A DNA stretch of 64,000 nucleotides from Klebsormidium nitens. Lineage: Eukaryota; Streptophyta; Klebsormidiophyceae; Klebsormidiales; Klebsormidiaceae. The notes below the pieces were generated by a model, which was given only the letters and a program-made list of their open reading frames with translations, ran no database searches and had not been told where the DNA came from. The stretch is from contig DF237129.1 of NCBI GenBank assembly GCA_000708835.1, positions 1 through 64,000 on the forward strand, read 5' to 3'. A program made the position numbers and the translations under genes. Below, piece by piece: positions 11,845 through 24,879 of the stretch. Position 1 is the first letter of the stretch. Every line of letters starts with the position of its first letter.

Positions 11845-14800
11845 ATGAAGGTAGTTGCGCTTGTGAGCGGGGGCAAGGACAGTTGCTACAACATGATGCT
11901 CTGTGAACAACATGGCCATGAGGTATGACCACCACCATCAATACAGTCCTCTTGCTTGTTGAGCACACCTGCTTACTTGAAGTTCCATCTTCTTTGCTAT
12001 CTTCAGGCATGGGTCAAAGTGGAATCACTTCGAGCACATTCTACATGTTACTCACTTCTGGCATTGCACCCTCAGATTGTGGTTGTAAGAATACAAGGTG
12101 ACTTCAGAACTGCAATTGTGCACCCTCTCTCTGCTGCAGCAATGTTTTGAAAGAGAGCAGGTATGTACTCTCAAAATGTATTATCAACCTTTTGCTCTGC
12201 AAACTTTACCCCCCTTCACCTTCATCAGCTCCTGTGCTTCTGATGCAGATTGTGGCGCTCGCAAACCTGCTGCCGGAAGATGACGCAACGGACGAGCTTG
12301 ACAGCTTCATGTACCAGACGGTCAGTTTACGCAACTCCTCTTGTTATCGATGATGGTGAACTACTTACAAGCAGGCCAGCAGCAATCTGGAGTCAATCTT
12401 GTTGACCGAGTACCAATGAAGTTTCTGGACAGGGTGGCCGGCACATATTCAGACTTGAGAAGACGAATGGAACGATCTTAGCTGCCAGTCGGTTTGAAGG
12501 GACTTCTTTTGCCGTAATATGCTGACTCACTGGAGATACACGCATCGTTCTTTCGAGCAGGGCAAACGCAAAATGAATATGATATCTCCAGAATTGTCGA
12601 GACAGAAAGGCCAAAGGCTGCCACAACAATCTTTGTGAACCCCTTTTGCTCCTGACGCTTGGCTAATTCTTCCAGGTTGGTCACCAGCTTATCGCCGCCT
12701 ATGCCACGTGCATGGGCCTCCCCCTTTTTCGGCGGCGCATCCGGGGCAAGTCCAAGTCGCAGGGCCTGCAGTACTCTGCGACAGAGGGAGACGAGGTGGA
12801 AGACCTTCAGGTGCTTCTTGCAGCGGTGAAAGAGGCAATTCCGGACGTCCAGGCGGTGTCCTCAGGGGCAATTGCGTCCGACTACCAGCGACTGCGGGTC
12901 GAAAACGTAGGTGCTTTCCCGAAGTGAAGTCGATATCGAGGGGTCTGGATATGGTCTATCTCCTGATGAGTATATAAAAGTGATCTGAAATGTACAGCAA
13001 ATACTTTCTCACCTGTCTCCATCTAGGAGTTGGGTGATTGTAGGGAAACGGCAACACGGTTGGCAAGGAGTGGCGAGAACCTCTGCACCACCTCAAAAGT
13101 CGTTTTCACTGCGAGCAGGCTCGTCTGGGACTTTGTCTGCAGTCACAGCTCAGACGCGCCGTTGATCTATTCACAGCTGGTCAAGGACAGCTCCGGCTTG
13201 CAGGAACACCGCTTATCCAGGGGTTTACTGTAGCCGCCACACTCTTTTCTCTCGTCAGTCATCTTACGCTGAGCGCGGCCGCACCTTTGTCGGGACGGGC
13301 CTCCGGTATGCCGCCACCCTCTGCTACCGTCCCTGACCCGCCAGATTCTCGCAGGTCTGCTCTCGGTTGGGCCTGATCTCGCTCGCCTTCATGTGGCGGC
13401 GCGAGCAGTCCGGCCTGCTTTCGGACATGGTCGCGGCGGGCGTCCGAGCGGTCCTGGTGAAAGTGGCGGCCATGGGGCTGGACCCCCACAAGCATTTGGG
13501 GCGGGAGCTGGGGGCGATGCACCCGACCCTGGAGCGACTCAAGACGTGAGAATTTCCTCGCTCTAGTTCTAGGGCGGAGCTTCCGGGAAAATTCGGCTCT
13601 TCGGCAGAGTGTTCTGCGAGGCATCATGAATGTTTGAGTTTGAGGTTCGATCGAGCTGTGCGATGCTCCGTTTGGGCTTGAATAAGACAAGTGCGACGGT
13701 CTGCAAAGACGTCGGACGACAAACGAAGTAGTCGACCACAATCACCACTCTGGACTCATGAGAAGCGGACACGCAGCGCTTGCATGTCAACGTACGAAGG
13801 TCGGCTCTTGAGAAGGAGTAGAAAATCCAAGGGGCGATCCGTGCACTGATGTATCCACACGAGCAGCTCAGCAGGCGAATGACATGCTAGTTGCAAACGG
13901 TGCTATTGACTGTCAGGAGCCTTTGCTACTCAGTACTCGCTTGCTTACGTGTCGTCCTGGTTGCTGTCTCCCTTCAGGCTGTACGGTTGCAACCTGTGCG
14001 GGGAAGGGGGCGAGTACGAAACCCTGACTCTCGACTGCCCGCTGTTCAAGGTAAGCCGGCTTCCAACTTCGCTCGTCTCCTCTTCGCGTCTATCTCCGTG
14101 CAAAGATTTGGCTGGTCTCAGCCCAGGCTCGAAAATGTATGGTCTTGTGTGAAGCTTGATGACGCGTCAATGACTAGTCTGCTCTTCAGAGCCAGTTACA
14201 AGCATTCCGCGAGATGACATTTATCTTCATGTGTCGAGCGATGCTTTTGGGCAAAAATCCTATGTCGAGACTCTTGCTCGTTGCCTCAACACTTGTGAGA
14301 TTGGTGGCGAATCCTGAACCTTGTTTCTGATGCTACCGAGGTGAAAGGGACATCGGCCGAGATGTTCGATTTGTATCTGCGGGAATGAACGTCGTATCAT
14401 GACTGGCTTACGATTCTTCCGGAGGCGTTTCATCCCTGCGGCGCTCCCATGTTCGCCATAGACAAGAAGTTTATGTCTTGCTGACGCACAGTACAACCAA
14501 GACAAGTTCGAAGCTGCCCTTTTTTACGGAGTTCACAAGCTATCAACAGCCAGTCCTTCCGCCCAGAGGTGCGAGGAACTTCGCAACGCCAGCAAAACAG
14601 GTGCAGCTTTCTATTCGTGCAGCACGCTCGCATCGTTCTGGACGAGACGGATGTCATTATCCACTCTGCCGACGCCTTTGCACCGGTCGGCATTCTGCAC
14701 ACAAAAAAGTTCCATCTTGAGCCAAAAGAATTAGCGGCGGTCCCCGTACCTGAGGCTCGACATGTGTCTCAAAAAGGAGGCCTTGTCGATACGAACGCTC

Positions 14801-17279
14801 GGGTCGAGAGAGGCGGGGCGGAAGTCATCATGGTGGAAGACAGGGCCCCTCGTTCTTCGGACGAAGGGTCTGGCACAGTATCGGCCGCATCGGAAGCAGA
14901 CCGGAAAACGGAAGGTCGAGAAGGGGTTCCCAATGTGGAAAGGAACGAGGCTGTGGACTCGATGGAAGGGGGATCAGAAGATGACGTCACAGTGGGAAAT
15001 GTTGATCCAGACGGCATCTTTAGAATACGCTGCGGTCACCCGATCCCAATATCGGACGGTGGGCCTCCAGCCGTCCCCTCGACAGATGGAGCTCTTAGCA
15101 CAGGCCAGGATAGCACAGGGGGAAGTTCAGGAGGGGAGACGGGCACCTTAAGAGCAAGCGGTTCCGGTCCCAGTTCCGGTTCCGCTTCGAATCTAAGAGA
15201 GGGGGTCTCGCCGCAGCAGACCGAAGGCGCCGTACGCTCGCTGCTGACGTCAGCAGAGGCGGAGCTCGCGGCGCAGGGCATGACGTGGGCCGACGTCATC
15301 TACGTGTACCTCTTCCTGGCGGACATGGCGCACTTTGCGCGCGCCAACGCTGCGTACAAGCAGGTCATCACGGAGGAGAAGTGCGCGTGCGGCCGGGGGG
15401 TCCCCTCCAGGTCGACGGTCCAGGTGGAGCTGCCCCCCGGGTGCGCGGCAAAAGTGGAGGTGCTAGTGGCGGGGGTTGGCAAGGTCGTGAATGGCCGAGC
15501 GGTAAGAAACGAGAGTGTCGGGGTCCAAAGCGGGCGAACGGACGGAACCGGAAATGCTTTAGAAGAGGGGAAGCGGAACGATGTTGAAGCTGCGGTGATG
15601 GCAACTCGTGGAGAACGGGGTAGTACACTGGCGGATTATGCGGGAGGAAGTGCGGAGAAAGGGGAGCCTAGAGCTTTAGGGGCCGCCGGAGGTGGGCGTG
15701 AGGAGCGCCAGGCTGGTGCGGGCGAAGCGGAAACTAGAGAGGCGGGAGAAAGATACGGATGTGCCGGGGAGGAGCGGCCGTGGAAGAAGGTGCTCCATGT
15801 GCAAAGCATTTCGAGCTGGGCGCCCAGCTGCATCGGCCCGTACAGCCAGGTAATCATATTCATTCAAGCTCAAGAAGCGAGAACTTGACTGTGATTATTT
15901 CGTGCTTTTCCGGACAGCGGATCAGGTTCCTGTCTGACTTGGCTGCAGAGTGATTTTGGCTTCCTTCTTGACGTTTGTTCGGGCTTTATGCGAGCCTAGA
16001 TTGCAGGAGCCGCTGACTGGCATCGAACCAGCAAAGCTGTTGCGAGGAAGAGACGTTGGACGCATCGAGGTTCGGGCGGCCCCTCTTTACCCAGCTCGCC
16101 TCCAAACCAGCGCTTGATTCATGAAGCGTCCAGCCTTTCAACATCGATAGTTGTTTCCTAAAGGAAAAGCGGAGCGGCTGATTCCCAGTTCAGTCTGCGA
16201 ACGATTCAATCGTATCCGACAAGCTTTCGGACTTAAGGTCAAGTCTGCTAAGTCGATTGAGTTGGAAAGAGGTTCACTCTGCGAGTGTTCTTTTGCAGGC
16301 CACGTCATACAACGGGCGGCTCTACATGGCGGGAATGCTGGGCTTGGATCCTGCCACGATGGAGCTCGTCGCAGGGGGTGCGGGAGCCCAGATGGCGAGG
16401 GCGCTCCTAAGTTGCGAGGCCGTGACACAGGTGAAGCCCTAGGTTCATATTTTCCGCACTTTCTAGTCTCTCCACCCCCTCATAACAAGTCACTCCCTTC
16501 TCCTTAGACGCCGCAGTATACGTGACTTGTCCTGGGCCGCAGTTACGGAAAGCCCAGCACGCGCTGAAAGCAACCGGCTTCATCTCGTGTCACCCCTCTC
16601 CACCCCCAGTGGTGTCCGCTAAAAGCAAAGCGAACCTCGCATGGCCCTCTGCCCCTGACGCCCTCTGCATGCCCCCAAGTGGAATTTCAGAACCTCACGA
16701 TGTCTGTTGCTTTAAAGTTACCAGTATATCTCTTCCAAATGTGCGTGATTCAGGACACGCAGCTGCGTACGAGTTTATATTCGATAAGCGACTCCATCAA
16801 TCGGAGTATTCATATTGGCATTCCCAACCCGTTTGCTTCTCGTTCCCCAGGCAATGGGCACGTCCGCACGGCTGAAGGGAGAGACGTTCACCATCTTTCA
16901 CGACAAAAAGTGCTCGGAGGACGATCTCCGGGCAGTGGAAGAAGAGCTCGGCATATTCATGGAAGGCCGGCCAAGTGCTCGGTATATAGACAACTTCAAC
17001 CAGACTTCCCCGAAGCAGGAAAGCGAAGAGAACCCGTTAGCGGGGTCTCTGCAACCTTCCCAACGGCGGGATCTAAGGGAAGAAGTGGCTCGGGAAATGC
17101 AGCTTGAGTTGGAGGCTGATGACGTGCAGAGTGAGGACGCTGCAAACGGTGTCTCCGCTTTGGAGATCGCCTCGGAAGCAAGCAGACACGGACCTTGCGT
17201 CAAGTACGAACGTGTTCCTGGATTGCCCAAGGGAGCCTTGGTAGAAGTTGTCATGGTATGCAGAGTTGACTCCATGTAA
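11845..17279 (+). CDS. DPH6: Diphthine-ammonia ligase (ATP-PPase plus RidA-like domains), about 810 aa
   Basis: Eight exons: 11845-11922, 12249-12320, 12676-12906, 13355-13545, 13978-14050, 14623-15849, 16299-16430 and 16851-17279; all frames join. DPH6 performs the last step of diphthamide formation, ATP-dependent amidation of diphthine on elongation factor 2. The N-terminal ATP pyrophosphatase domain starts with VSGGKDSCYN and continues with SGAIASDYQRLRVE, CSRLGL, LYGCNLCGEGGEYETLTLDC and DETDVIIHSADAFAPVG. Two RidA/YjgF-like domains follow, one in exon 6 (about residues 416-508) and one split over exons 6-8 from about residue 601. Exon 6 also encodes two low-complexity, Gly/Ser/Glu-rich linkers (about residues 250-410 and 510-600), making the protein longer than I recall for Arabidopsis (about 720). 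The C-terminus, with the final LPKGALVEVV, ends at TAA 17277-17279. Confidence 0.9.
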
Positions 17280-18691
17280 AGAAGAGTTACGTGTCCAGAG
17301 ACTCGGGCGCAATGGCGGATATTGCGTCCTAGTTGCACGGACAGTGCTTGAGTTTGTCCGCGGAATGCACATACCGACGTCCTGCGCGCCAGCTGTACAT
17401 GGTGTCCGTATATGAATGATGTACTGCCTCTAAATATACCGGAAGCTACAATTAGAATCTGATGCTCACAATGTAGCCACAAAGGTAGCCGGGTAGGCTG
17501 CTCGATATCATTAAAGCAACTTGAAGACTCCTAGGCTATAGCGCTACTGGTTGTGCTTGTGATGCGCTTAAGGCGTGCTCCAACGATTATATCAATGCAA
17601 TCTGAACATGGCTGCCTGCAACTTATAATGACGTACGCACGCTAGCTTCATTGACAGCCTACACATGCAAATTTCCTACGTGCATGCATGCATGCGGCCC
17701 ATGCAGGGGAGAGCCTATACGAACGGCAGCCCAATCCCAAACCCACATATGCAATATATCAATGATATATATGAGCTCACCCGACCGCGAAAATATGCAC
17801 AAAGAATGCGCCATTGGGGTCCAGGCCCTCCGGCATGGGGCGGCTAGCTTCAGCATGTGTGCAGCGTACCGTCGTTTGCACAATGATGGCATATACTAGT
17901 TGACATGTTATAGCACGACGCGCAACTGAGCACAATAATGCAACCTATTGAGCAAACTTCCGCCGCTTGGCATTCATGATCGAGCTTGGCAATTAACTCC
18001 CATGGAAATAGGACCTATAAACACCACTAGCTCCAGTGCGGTGTACGGGAGGTCTTCATGCTGGAACGTACTCCGGGGACCTCATGCAATGCAATGCACG
18101 TTTTCTACAACAAAACTTCATGCATGCATGCCATGAGCACTTTTGATTTCCTGCGTACTATGACAAAGCTATCACAACGGCCATTCGATGCGAATAGTTC
18201 CTGATCCAATGATTTTTACCAGGATGCTGAGGATCAAGCAAAGGGAACGCAGAAAGCAGGTGCGAAAGTGCGAAAAGAGACAGTGAGGTTATTCGAACCT
18301 GAACCTAAAGGCATCTATTTACATTCAACGTTGTGTCTTCAACGTTGCTCACACACAGTGCTAGGAACCAATGTAGTACTACTTTGAGGGTCGCTTTTGC
18401 TCCCTTTACCCCCTTCAATTGTGGCGAACTGACTGGTCCGACCAACAATGGAGGCTCCCTGGTAAAACGCCTCGACTCCTAACTCCTTCATACACCCCAG
18501 ATATACAGAGCTTGAAGACACCACCCATCAACCCCCTTTAGAAAATTGTAAGGTCTTAAAAACCGTCCGTTGTTGATTTCCCATTGCGTGCATGACATTG
18601 AAACCGCTTGGCTGGCATCCACCTTACGCCACTAGAAAGCACTTTCGTTTTCTGCCTTCAAAACAGTTCTATCCACCATATGCAAAAGCAA
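17280..18691. other. Convergent intergenic region, nothing recognised
   Basis: This is the space between the 3' ends of DPH6 and the 212-aa gene. It contains alternating TGCATGCATGC runs near 17683-17695 and 18119-18131 and an AT-rich patch near 17750-17772. No supported gene. Confidence 0.4.
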
Positions 18692-20346
18692 TTACCGGCT
18701 CCGCGTGTCCACGTCGCTGACCCCCATCTCGCTGTACAGCGAGCGCAGCATCCCCTTTCCAAATTCCCTCCCCTGCCACTCGCTCAGAGCGGACATATGC
18801 ATCAACGCCTCCTGAAAGAGCCAGTTCGGTTGGGGCTGTCCGAAAGTGCCTTCCGCCCCCCCCCGGATTGCTGCGGGCGCAGCGCCCCCCAAGCCATGCA
18901 GCATGGGAGTTATGAAGCGGTTGAGGGAAGAGCTCTGCGTGACCTGGGGAGGCCTCTCTACGGGGCGGGGCGCGGCGGAGGCGGCGGCTCTGTTGAGCTC
19001 AGCAAAGCTTTGGGAGAGGCTGGGGACGGGCTGAGCGGTGGGAGCAGGGGCTGGAAAGTAGCAAAAGGGAGTGTGGTTAGAACATCAAGACGGGCCTGGG
19101 ATATAAATCAGGTGGGGGGTGCACATTCTGAACTCAATCATGACATCTCTACTAAGATTAAGGTTCGGTCAGGCCCCCACTACTGTGGAATGCTTGAGAT
19201 GGACATGCATGTCCTGCACCTACCTTAAGGACTTTCAAGGCAGCTGAAGTGGATGATGGATTGAGCAAGGAAATGAGAGGCTGAGAATGCAGAGGGCAGA
19301 CTTCAGAAAGATACTGGGGCTCCCAGAAAGATTTGTGTCAAGAAAAGGGCGCTTGATGACAAGCTCAGAATGTTCTGCTTGTGTGTAAAGTCATGACATG
19401 GCTCAACAAAACTGTGAACGAGCACTGAACAAACTCAATTGAGATACTCGTCCGGCTTGTTTGATGCGTGTCTGCATTTTGTAAGGTCTTGTTGAATGTT
19501 GAGTTTGGATGATTAGTGCACAGAATGAATGCAACTTGCGAACAATAGAGGTGTTCGACAGGTGCAAGCAAAGTGTGGCATGCAAAAGTTAATTAAGTGA
19601 ACAAAAGCCAGATAACCAAAAACACAACAAGGAGACAAACAGATCCTAAATTGTAGTTGACTTTATGAACAGTGGACATGACATGTGCCTTGCGCAGCAA
19701 AAGGATCGGTGCCACAAATTGGCAGTTCCCTCTAAGAAGCTGATCCGAAGGCACATTCTTGTCAGAGGTCCCCGGTATGACAAAAAACAGCCTCCCATAA
19801 TGATTGGTGCTCAATCAAAAAACACTTTTTGTAACAATTGACAAAACGAGGTGCTAACATGTGAGCAGATCCGTCCTCACGCAAGCGTGCTGGCTATGCC
19901 TATTCAGATATAAGAAGCTTTCAGCTTCTTTACAGATTGTCAGCTCTGAACAGGGCAACAGGTAAAGGGGAACAGCTCGCCTGCCTGCAATGTTAGCAAG
20001 AGATTGCTTTCTGCTACAAGTGTTAACACAGAGCAGTCACATCAAGCTCTTGCAAAGACCGCTTACCGGCAGGGCTCGTCCACCAGGAACCCCCCCCAGC
20101 GCTGTCTCCGAACAGCGACTGTCCTATTGGTTCCAAATCATCGCTTCCGGACGCCCCAAGATCAAACAGCCCCCCCCGGAACGGCGAGCCTGAGCGCCTC
20201 TGGTCAGTGGCCCCAAGAGCAGCAGGAACAGCATCCGCTGCTGAGGCATCATTGGCGATGCTCTGGGAGCGGAGGACGAAGTCGACCAGCTGGCGCTCCT
20301 GGCCCAGCCTCCGCAGAGTGCTGGCGAGCGTCCGCTGAGCTGACAT
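18692..20346 (-). CDS. Unrecognised 212-aa protein, two exons
   Basis: Exon 1 (20346-20067, phase 1 donor gtaagc) and exon 2 (19050-18692, acceptor TTTCCAG) join in frame to a TAA stop. I do not recognise the product. The N-terminus (MSAQRTLASTLRRLGQERQL) is basic and helical and could be an organelle-targeting or coiled segment. A middle part is rich in Ala, Gly, Pro and Ser (low complexity, residues about 30-150). The C-terminal 55 residues look folded and conserved: PNWLFQEALMHMSALSEWQ followed by FGKGMLRSLYSEMGV. High exon GC against AT-rich flanks supports a real gene. It is divergent from the carrier gene at 21045. Confidence 0.6.
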
Positions 20347-21044
20347 CGTGCTGCAATGTGTGCTGCCTACCGTCTGGCTGGCGGGACCACACGTTTCAAT
20401 CCGCAGGGGGGCCCTTGCAGGCCCTCAGCACAACCCCAAATGTGGCAAGGATCCCAGTGCTCTGTGCTCCGTCCACAGTGACAGAGCACTGCTGGCGACC
20501 TTCTCTCCCCTGGGCTGAGTCCCCTTTTGCTTGTGCTGATCTGGGTCTGTGAATTGAGGAGCTTTGCACACACGCGGAACCTTCCCCTTTCTTCCGCCGT
20601 GACGCAACCCCAGTCGAAAGTGACGCGCTAACGCTCTTACAATGTTTACCATTACCGCCGCAGGTCACGGACTGGCACAATTTTGCTCGAACTTATTAAG
20701 GAAGGAAGAGGTGAATTTAACTTGAAACTTCCGCTCTAGTTTTCCACCTCCAGAGTTCCAAACGGCAAATTCCAATTCAGCTGCCCTTGGTCTCAAGCAT
20801 TCTCTGCGCGTCACTGTCCCTGGCACTTTCTTCTGAATTTCCTTGAAAATTTTATTATTCTGCGGTCCTCACGTGACAAGCAGGTAGGAGGCGGCAGGTT
20901 TTGTAAGTTTGTTTGTCTGCCAGCAAATTGCTCATCTTGGCCTGGTGGCGTGGTCGATTAGAGCACGCACCAATGAGCGACCTCCTGCCTCATACTTGAG
21001 TAACTGCTTGCAAGTAGGGCGACTTCTTTTCCCTCCTTACGAAG
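20347..21044. promoter_or_regulatory. Shared divergent promoter region, 212-aa gene and BTL carrier
   Basis: This 698-bp interval separates two diverging start codons (20346 minus, 21045 plus) and so must hold both promoters and leaders. No specific element is recognised. Confidence 0.4.
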
Positions 21045-24000
21045 ATGGAGCAGCAGAATCCTGGGAGGTTTACTGAAGCGGCATCATTTTCGGGGAGGGA
21101 TATGGGGGCCGCTTCGGGTCTGAGGACGGCTGGGGTGGGTTGGAGCAAAGTGCGACTCTCCAGTGACCATGTTTCGTGGGACCGCCGCCAGCCAGGGGAC
21201 GAAAGTCTGCTCAGTTTCGCCCTGGAGGTGGTTCCAGCTTGGACTAAGCTTGTGGACCAGAAATTAGGGTTGCGAAGACATCAGCAGCCATCGCCAGCAG
21301 ATTGCGCTGGCAGTATAAGTAGAGTGCCGCGTAGGAGACGGGGACGAGGTGTTAGCTTAGTGGTAGACAGTAACTCCGCTTTTGACCTCGCTTCGCCACT
21401 GCTTCAGGAGGCTGAGATGAGCTGGGAAAAGGAAGAGGCAATTGAGGTAGCGGAACTGACACAGTCGTCAAAGTTAGATTCTGAGAATAGGGAAGCAAGC
21501 TCTACTGCGATTGTAGACGAGGATGTAACTGATAGAGAAGGTCTGGGGGCCCAAATTTTGAAACGAGGAGCGCGTTGGCGGGATGTACTGTCAAGGAACA
21601 GTGTCCAGCTGCTCAGGCAGCTTCCAAGGTTGAGTCCTGAGGCGGCCAACACGTTTAAGCACTTGTTCTCGGGGGCGGTAGCAGCAGCGGTTGCTAGGTG
21701 AGTCAGCAACTAGGGAATGCCTTTGAATCTCTCTGACGTTACAGCTTGTCCCGATCAAGCTGCCAGTTTCGGTGTCACCTAATATAGACTATTTCCACTC
21801 ACAAACAGACTGACTAACTTACACTAATGTTTTCACTAAAAGTAGCAGGTTGCTCGGAACTAGCTGTAAGAGCAGCTTTTTATCATAGGGCGTACTCTGA
21901 ACTTACTTTTTGAAAAATCGTTCCTGCATTTATTTGTTTGCCTTGCCCTTTCCACTGATGACTTAGTGATTTATGCACTAGTAGTCAAGCACAAGCAAAG
22001 GTGGCAGCTGGGACTTTGTTGGCTTCTGCGAGTCTGCAATGAAGCAAGGAGAGTTGTGGCACAAGAGAAGGCAAAGCTCCGAGCCTGGGTGCAAGGTGCA
22101 TGCATCTGTACAGCTCCTTAACAGAATTGAGATTGGTTGCAAGTCCTGTCTTTTATATGGTGGTGATCGCTTCAGATTCCCGACTTTCTTTCAACAGTTG
22201 CTGTTGGAGTCACGAACCAGCACAAGTGCTGTTTTCATATGCAATGGGGTCCATGTGACGATTTGAAATGCTGAGTGCTACTTTTGAATCTTCTTTTTCA
22301 GCTCCTCGGTTAACTCCCACGGTGGCGAATGGTGAAAGTTGTGTTACATAAGCAGGCAGGCAACGCACTGGGGGAAAGAATAGCATTTTTCATGCTTTGC
22401 TTTTGCAGAGCGTAATGTCGCGCACACCGACACCGTTTAAGACAGTATTCTCCCTCTTCTCCCTGACCTTTTCGAGCCAGCTCTTGGACCAAAACCACGA
22501 TCCAGATGGACACCCTGGACTGACACCATTTTCCGTTTCACCGCAGGACCTCAGTTGCCCCCCTCGAGCGCGTCAAGGTCGAGTACATCATCCACGACGT
22601 GCAGACGAGCGTGCCCGAGACCGTCTCCCGCATTCTCCAACACGAGGGCGCGGGGGGCTTCTGGAAGGGGAACGCTGTCAACATCCTCAGAACGGCCCCA
22701 TTCAAGGCCGCCAATTTCTACGCGTTTGATTTGTATCGGAAGGCGTTTCTGAAAAGAAGGGGCCAGCGGGACCTGACGAACTGGGAGAGGATCATGGCGG
22801 GAGCGGCCGCGGGGGCGACCGCCACTGTCGTGTGCTTCCCGCTCGACACCGTAAGTAACCCCTGTGATCACCTTCTGTTCTTGTTTGAATCCCGTTCTGT
22901 AGCTCGATATTTCGTTGGTAGACGGGTACAACGACTTTCAGTCCCTTTGAATGATTGGACAGCTGGTAAAGCGGCTGTTGGCTGCTGCCATCAAGACCAT
23001 GTTTTAAACAACCTTGTTCGTTGAGAATAGCTTGAGAAGATTGTTGAAAGGCTTCTCTGTTTCGTCAAAGTGCACGCGTTCACTCGAGGCCATACACGGG
23101 TTGTTCGATACCTGCAGTCACGTACAAAGATCCGTACCAGGAGACCCTTTGAAAGAGCTGTAGAAAGAGGCCTTCCGTTTCTATTGTGTTTCTCGTTCAG
23201 ACTTTGGTGAATTACTTCTTTTTCAAGTGTGGAAGTAATGTACCTTCCTTTCAGTGTTCAATCGAGATCGATTGGAGATTCCAAACGAACCTGTATGTCG
23301 GATTGAGTCTGAACGGGAAACACTGCGAGACAGATGTGTTATCTTCCTGCAACTTGCGGTTGAGGGCGTCTGTGTAATAATCAGCATAGATTATAGTCTT
23401 CGCTGTTGCGATTCCTGAGCTGGTGAAATTTGCAACCGTGCCATTCAAAGAGCCGGCAGTCTCTGTAACGGGCCTGCATGACGTTCCCAGATTCTGGCAT
23501 ACGGCGTAATTTTCTTAACAGAAGCTTTCTTGCCCTGCAGGTACGTACCCGCTTGATTGCGCGCCCCGACCAATTTCGGGGCGTGATTGACTGCTTCTAC
23601 CAAGTTATCACGAAAGAGGGGCCGATCTCGCTTTACCGGGGGCTACTCCCGGGCATAGTATCGATGGCGCCTGCGGGGGCCGTCTTTTACGGGGTCTACG
23701 ATCTGCTGAAAGCACAGCACCTGAGGTAGGCCCAATAGCGACCCGTTTTCCGACTCCTCTTTACTTTCTTCGCGCCAGTCCGCTGTCAATGCCTCCGCAG
23801 GTTGAGCTTTTCTGATTTTGTGAAAAGTCGATGACTCCCGACGTTTGGCGGTTTTCTTCTCTTCCGACGCGTAATTTTTGAACAGACTGAAAGAGAAAGG
23901 CCGCTTGAGAAGCAGGTTCAGAACGCACTTTTGATTAGGTTGAGGTAAGATGCGGTTTTCTTTTGCGCTTCTTGTATGATATCGGCGGCTTATGCGATGC

Positions 24001-24879
24001 TTCACTTTGGAGATTGGTGACAGTTGATCAGTCTTGGATCTGGTTTTTGATCAGTCTGCTTTTGATCAGCCTTTAAGCTGAATTTTCCTTTTCCGTCCCT
24101 TCTCTTTAGCTGAGGGGTAGAATAGCAACGCCAGCGCAGACATCCTCATTGGAACACCCTGCCATCTGCCGTTGCGTAAGAGCAGGCCGCCCCCTCTGGA
24201 ACACGCTTGCTTTGGTTTGTCGGTGGTCTTTAAGCCAGCTCCTTGTCAGTTCCGCCAGAAGAGGTGTCAATACCTCTGAACCCTCGAGTTTGCTAGTTCA
24301 TTCCTTCGTGCTAATAGTACCTTTCCTGACTGCACAACGTCCAGTGAGAACCCTATCCTTTCCTTATAAGCTTCCGCGGGTTGTTGGGCAACCCCATGTG
24401 CGACGTCCTCCTTAACAGACGAGTCTCGAGCAAAGGCATGTAAGCTTTCTGTTATTGCCGATGGCATTGAAATCACTGCTGATGCCAGCGAACCTCAATG
24501 CAGGTCGGTGAAAAGCCGCGACAATTTTGACACTGCTAGTGGGGCGAGCGCCCCAGAACCGAGCAAACAAACACCTTCGACTTTTGGCACGCATCACACC
24601 GAGTTGGGGACCTTCCGAACGCTGCTCTACGGGGGCATATCCGGTATCTGCGCGGAAGCGACAACGTATCCGTTGGAAGTGTTGCGGCGGCAACTTCAGT
24701 TACAAGGCGCAAGAGGGATAAAGCTAGGCCTGCGAGAAACAGTAGCGCAGATTCTGCGCCAAGGCGGGCCGGGTGCGTTTTACGCAGGCCTCCTACCAAG
24801 TTCGATGCAGGTCATCCCGAGTGCCGCTCTAAGCTACTATGTGTACGAGGTTTGTAAAAACGTCATGATGGTGACGTGA
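21045..24879 (+). CDS. Mitochondrial carrier family protein, BTL-type adenine nucleotide transporter, 505 aa
   Basis: Exons 21045-21697, 22547-22850, 23541-23725 and 24504-24879 join in frame. Three mitochondrial-carrier repeats are complete with their P-x-[DE]-x-x-[RK] signatures: SVAPLERVK, CFPLDTVRTR and TYPLEVLRRQ. Repeat 1 continues with GFWKGNAVNILRTAPFKAAN, which strongly resembles the plant BTL1-3 branch (Brittle-1-like, probable adenine nucleotide carriers of the inner mitochondrial or plastid membrane). About 200 residues precede the first repeat; they are Ser/Glu-rich with no clear motif, so cleavable targeting is possible but not shown. A 35-residue loop between repeats 2 and 3 is encoded at the start of exon 4. 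Substrate is inferred from family only. Confidence 0.85.

Noticed and set aside
14762-15151. 129-aa frame within DPH6 exon 6
   Set aside because: It is an alternate frame of the low-complexity linker of DPH6; the DPH6 frame is continuous on both sides.
16522-16875. Possible extra DPH6 exon between exons 7 and 8
   Set aside because: Exon 7 (donor 16431) joins exon 8 (16851) directly in frame; no acceptor/donor pair here adds family-like sequence.
17680-18135. TGCATGCATGC runs as RY regulatory motifs
   Set aside because: They lie between two converging 3' ends rather than at a promoter, and short alternating repeats of this kind arise easily by chance.
20938-20980. tRNA-like word GGTGGCGTGGTCGATTAGAG
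   Set aside because: No matching B box or acceptor stem follows at the required distance.
24149-24415. Plus-strand frame in BTL intron 3
   Set aside because: It does not join exons 3 and 4 in phase and shows no carrier motif.
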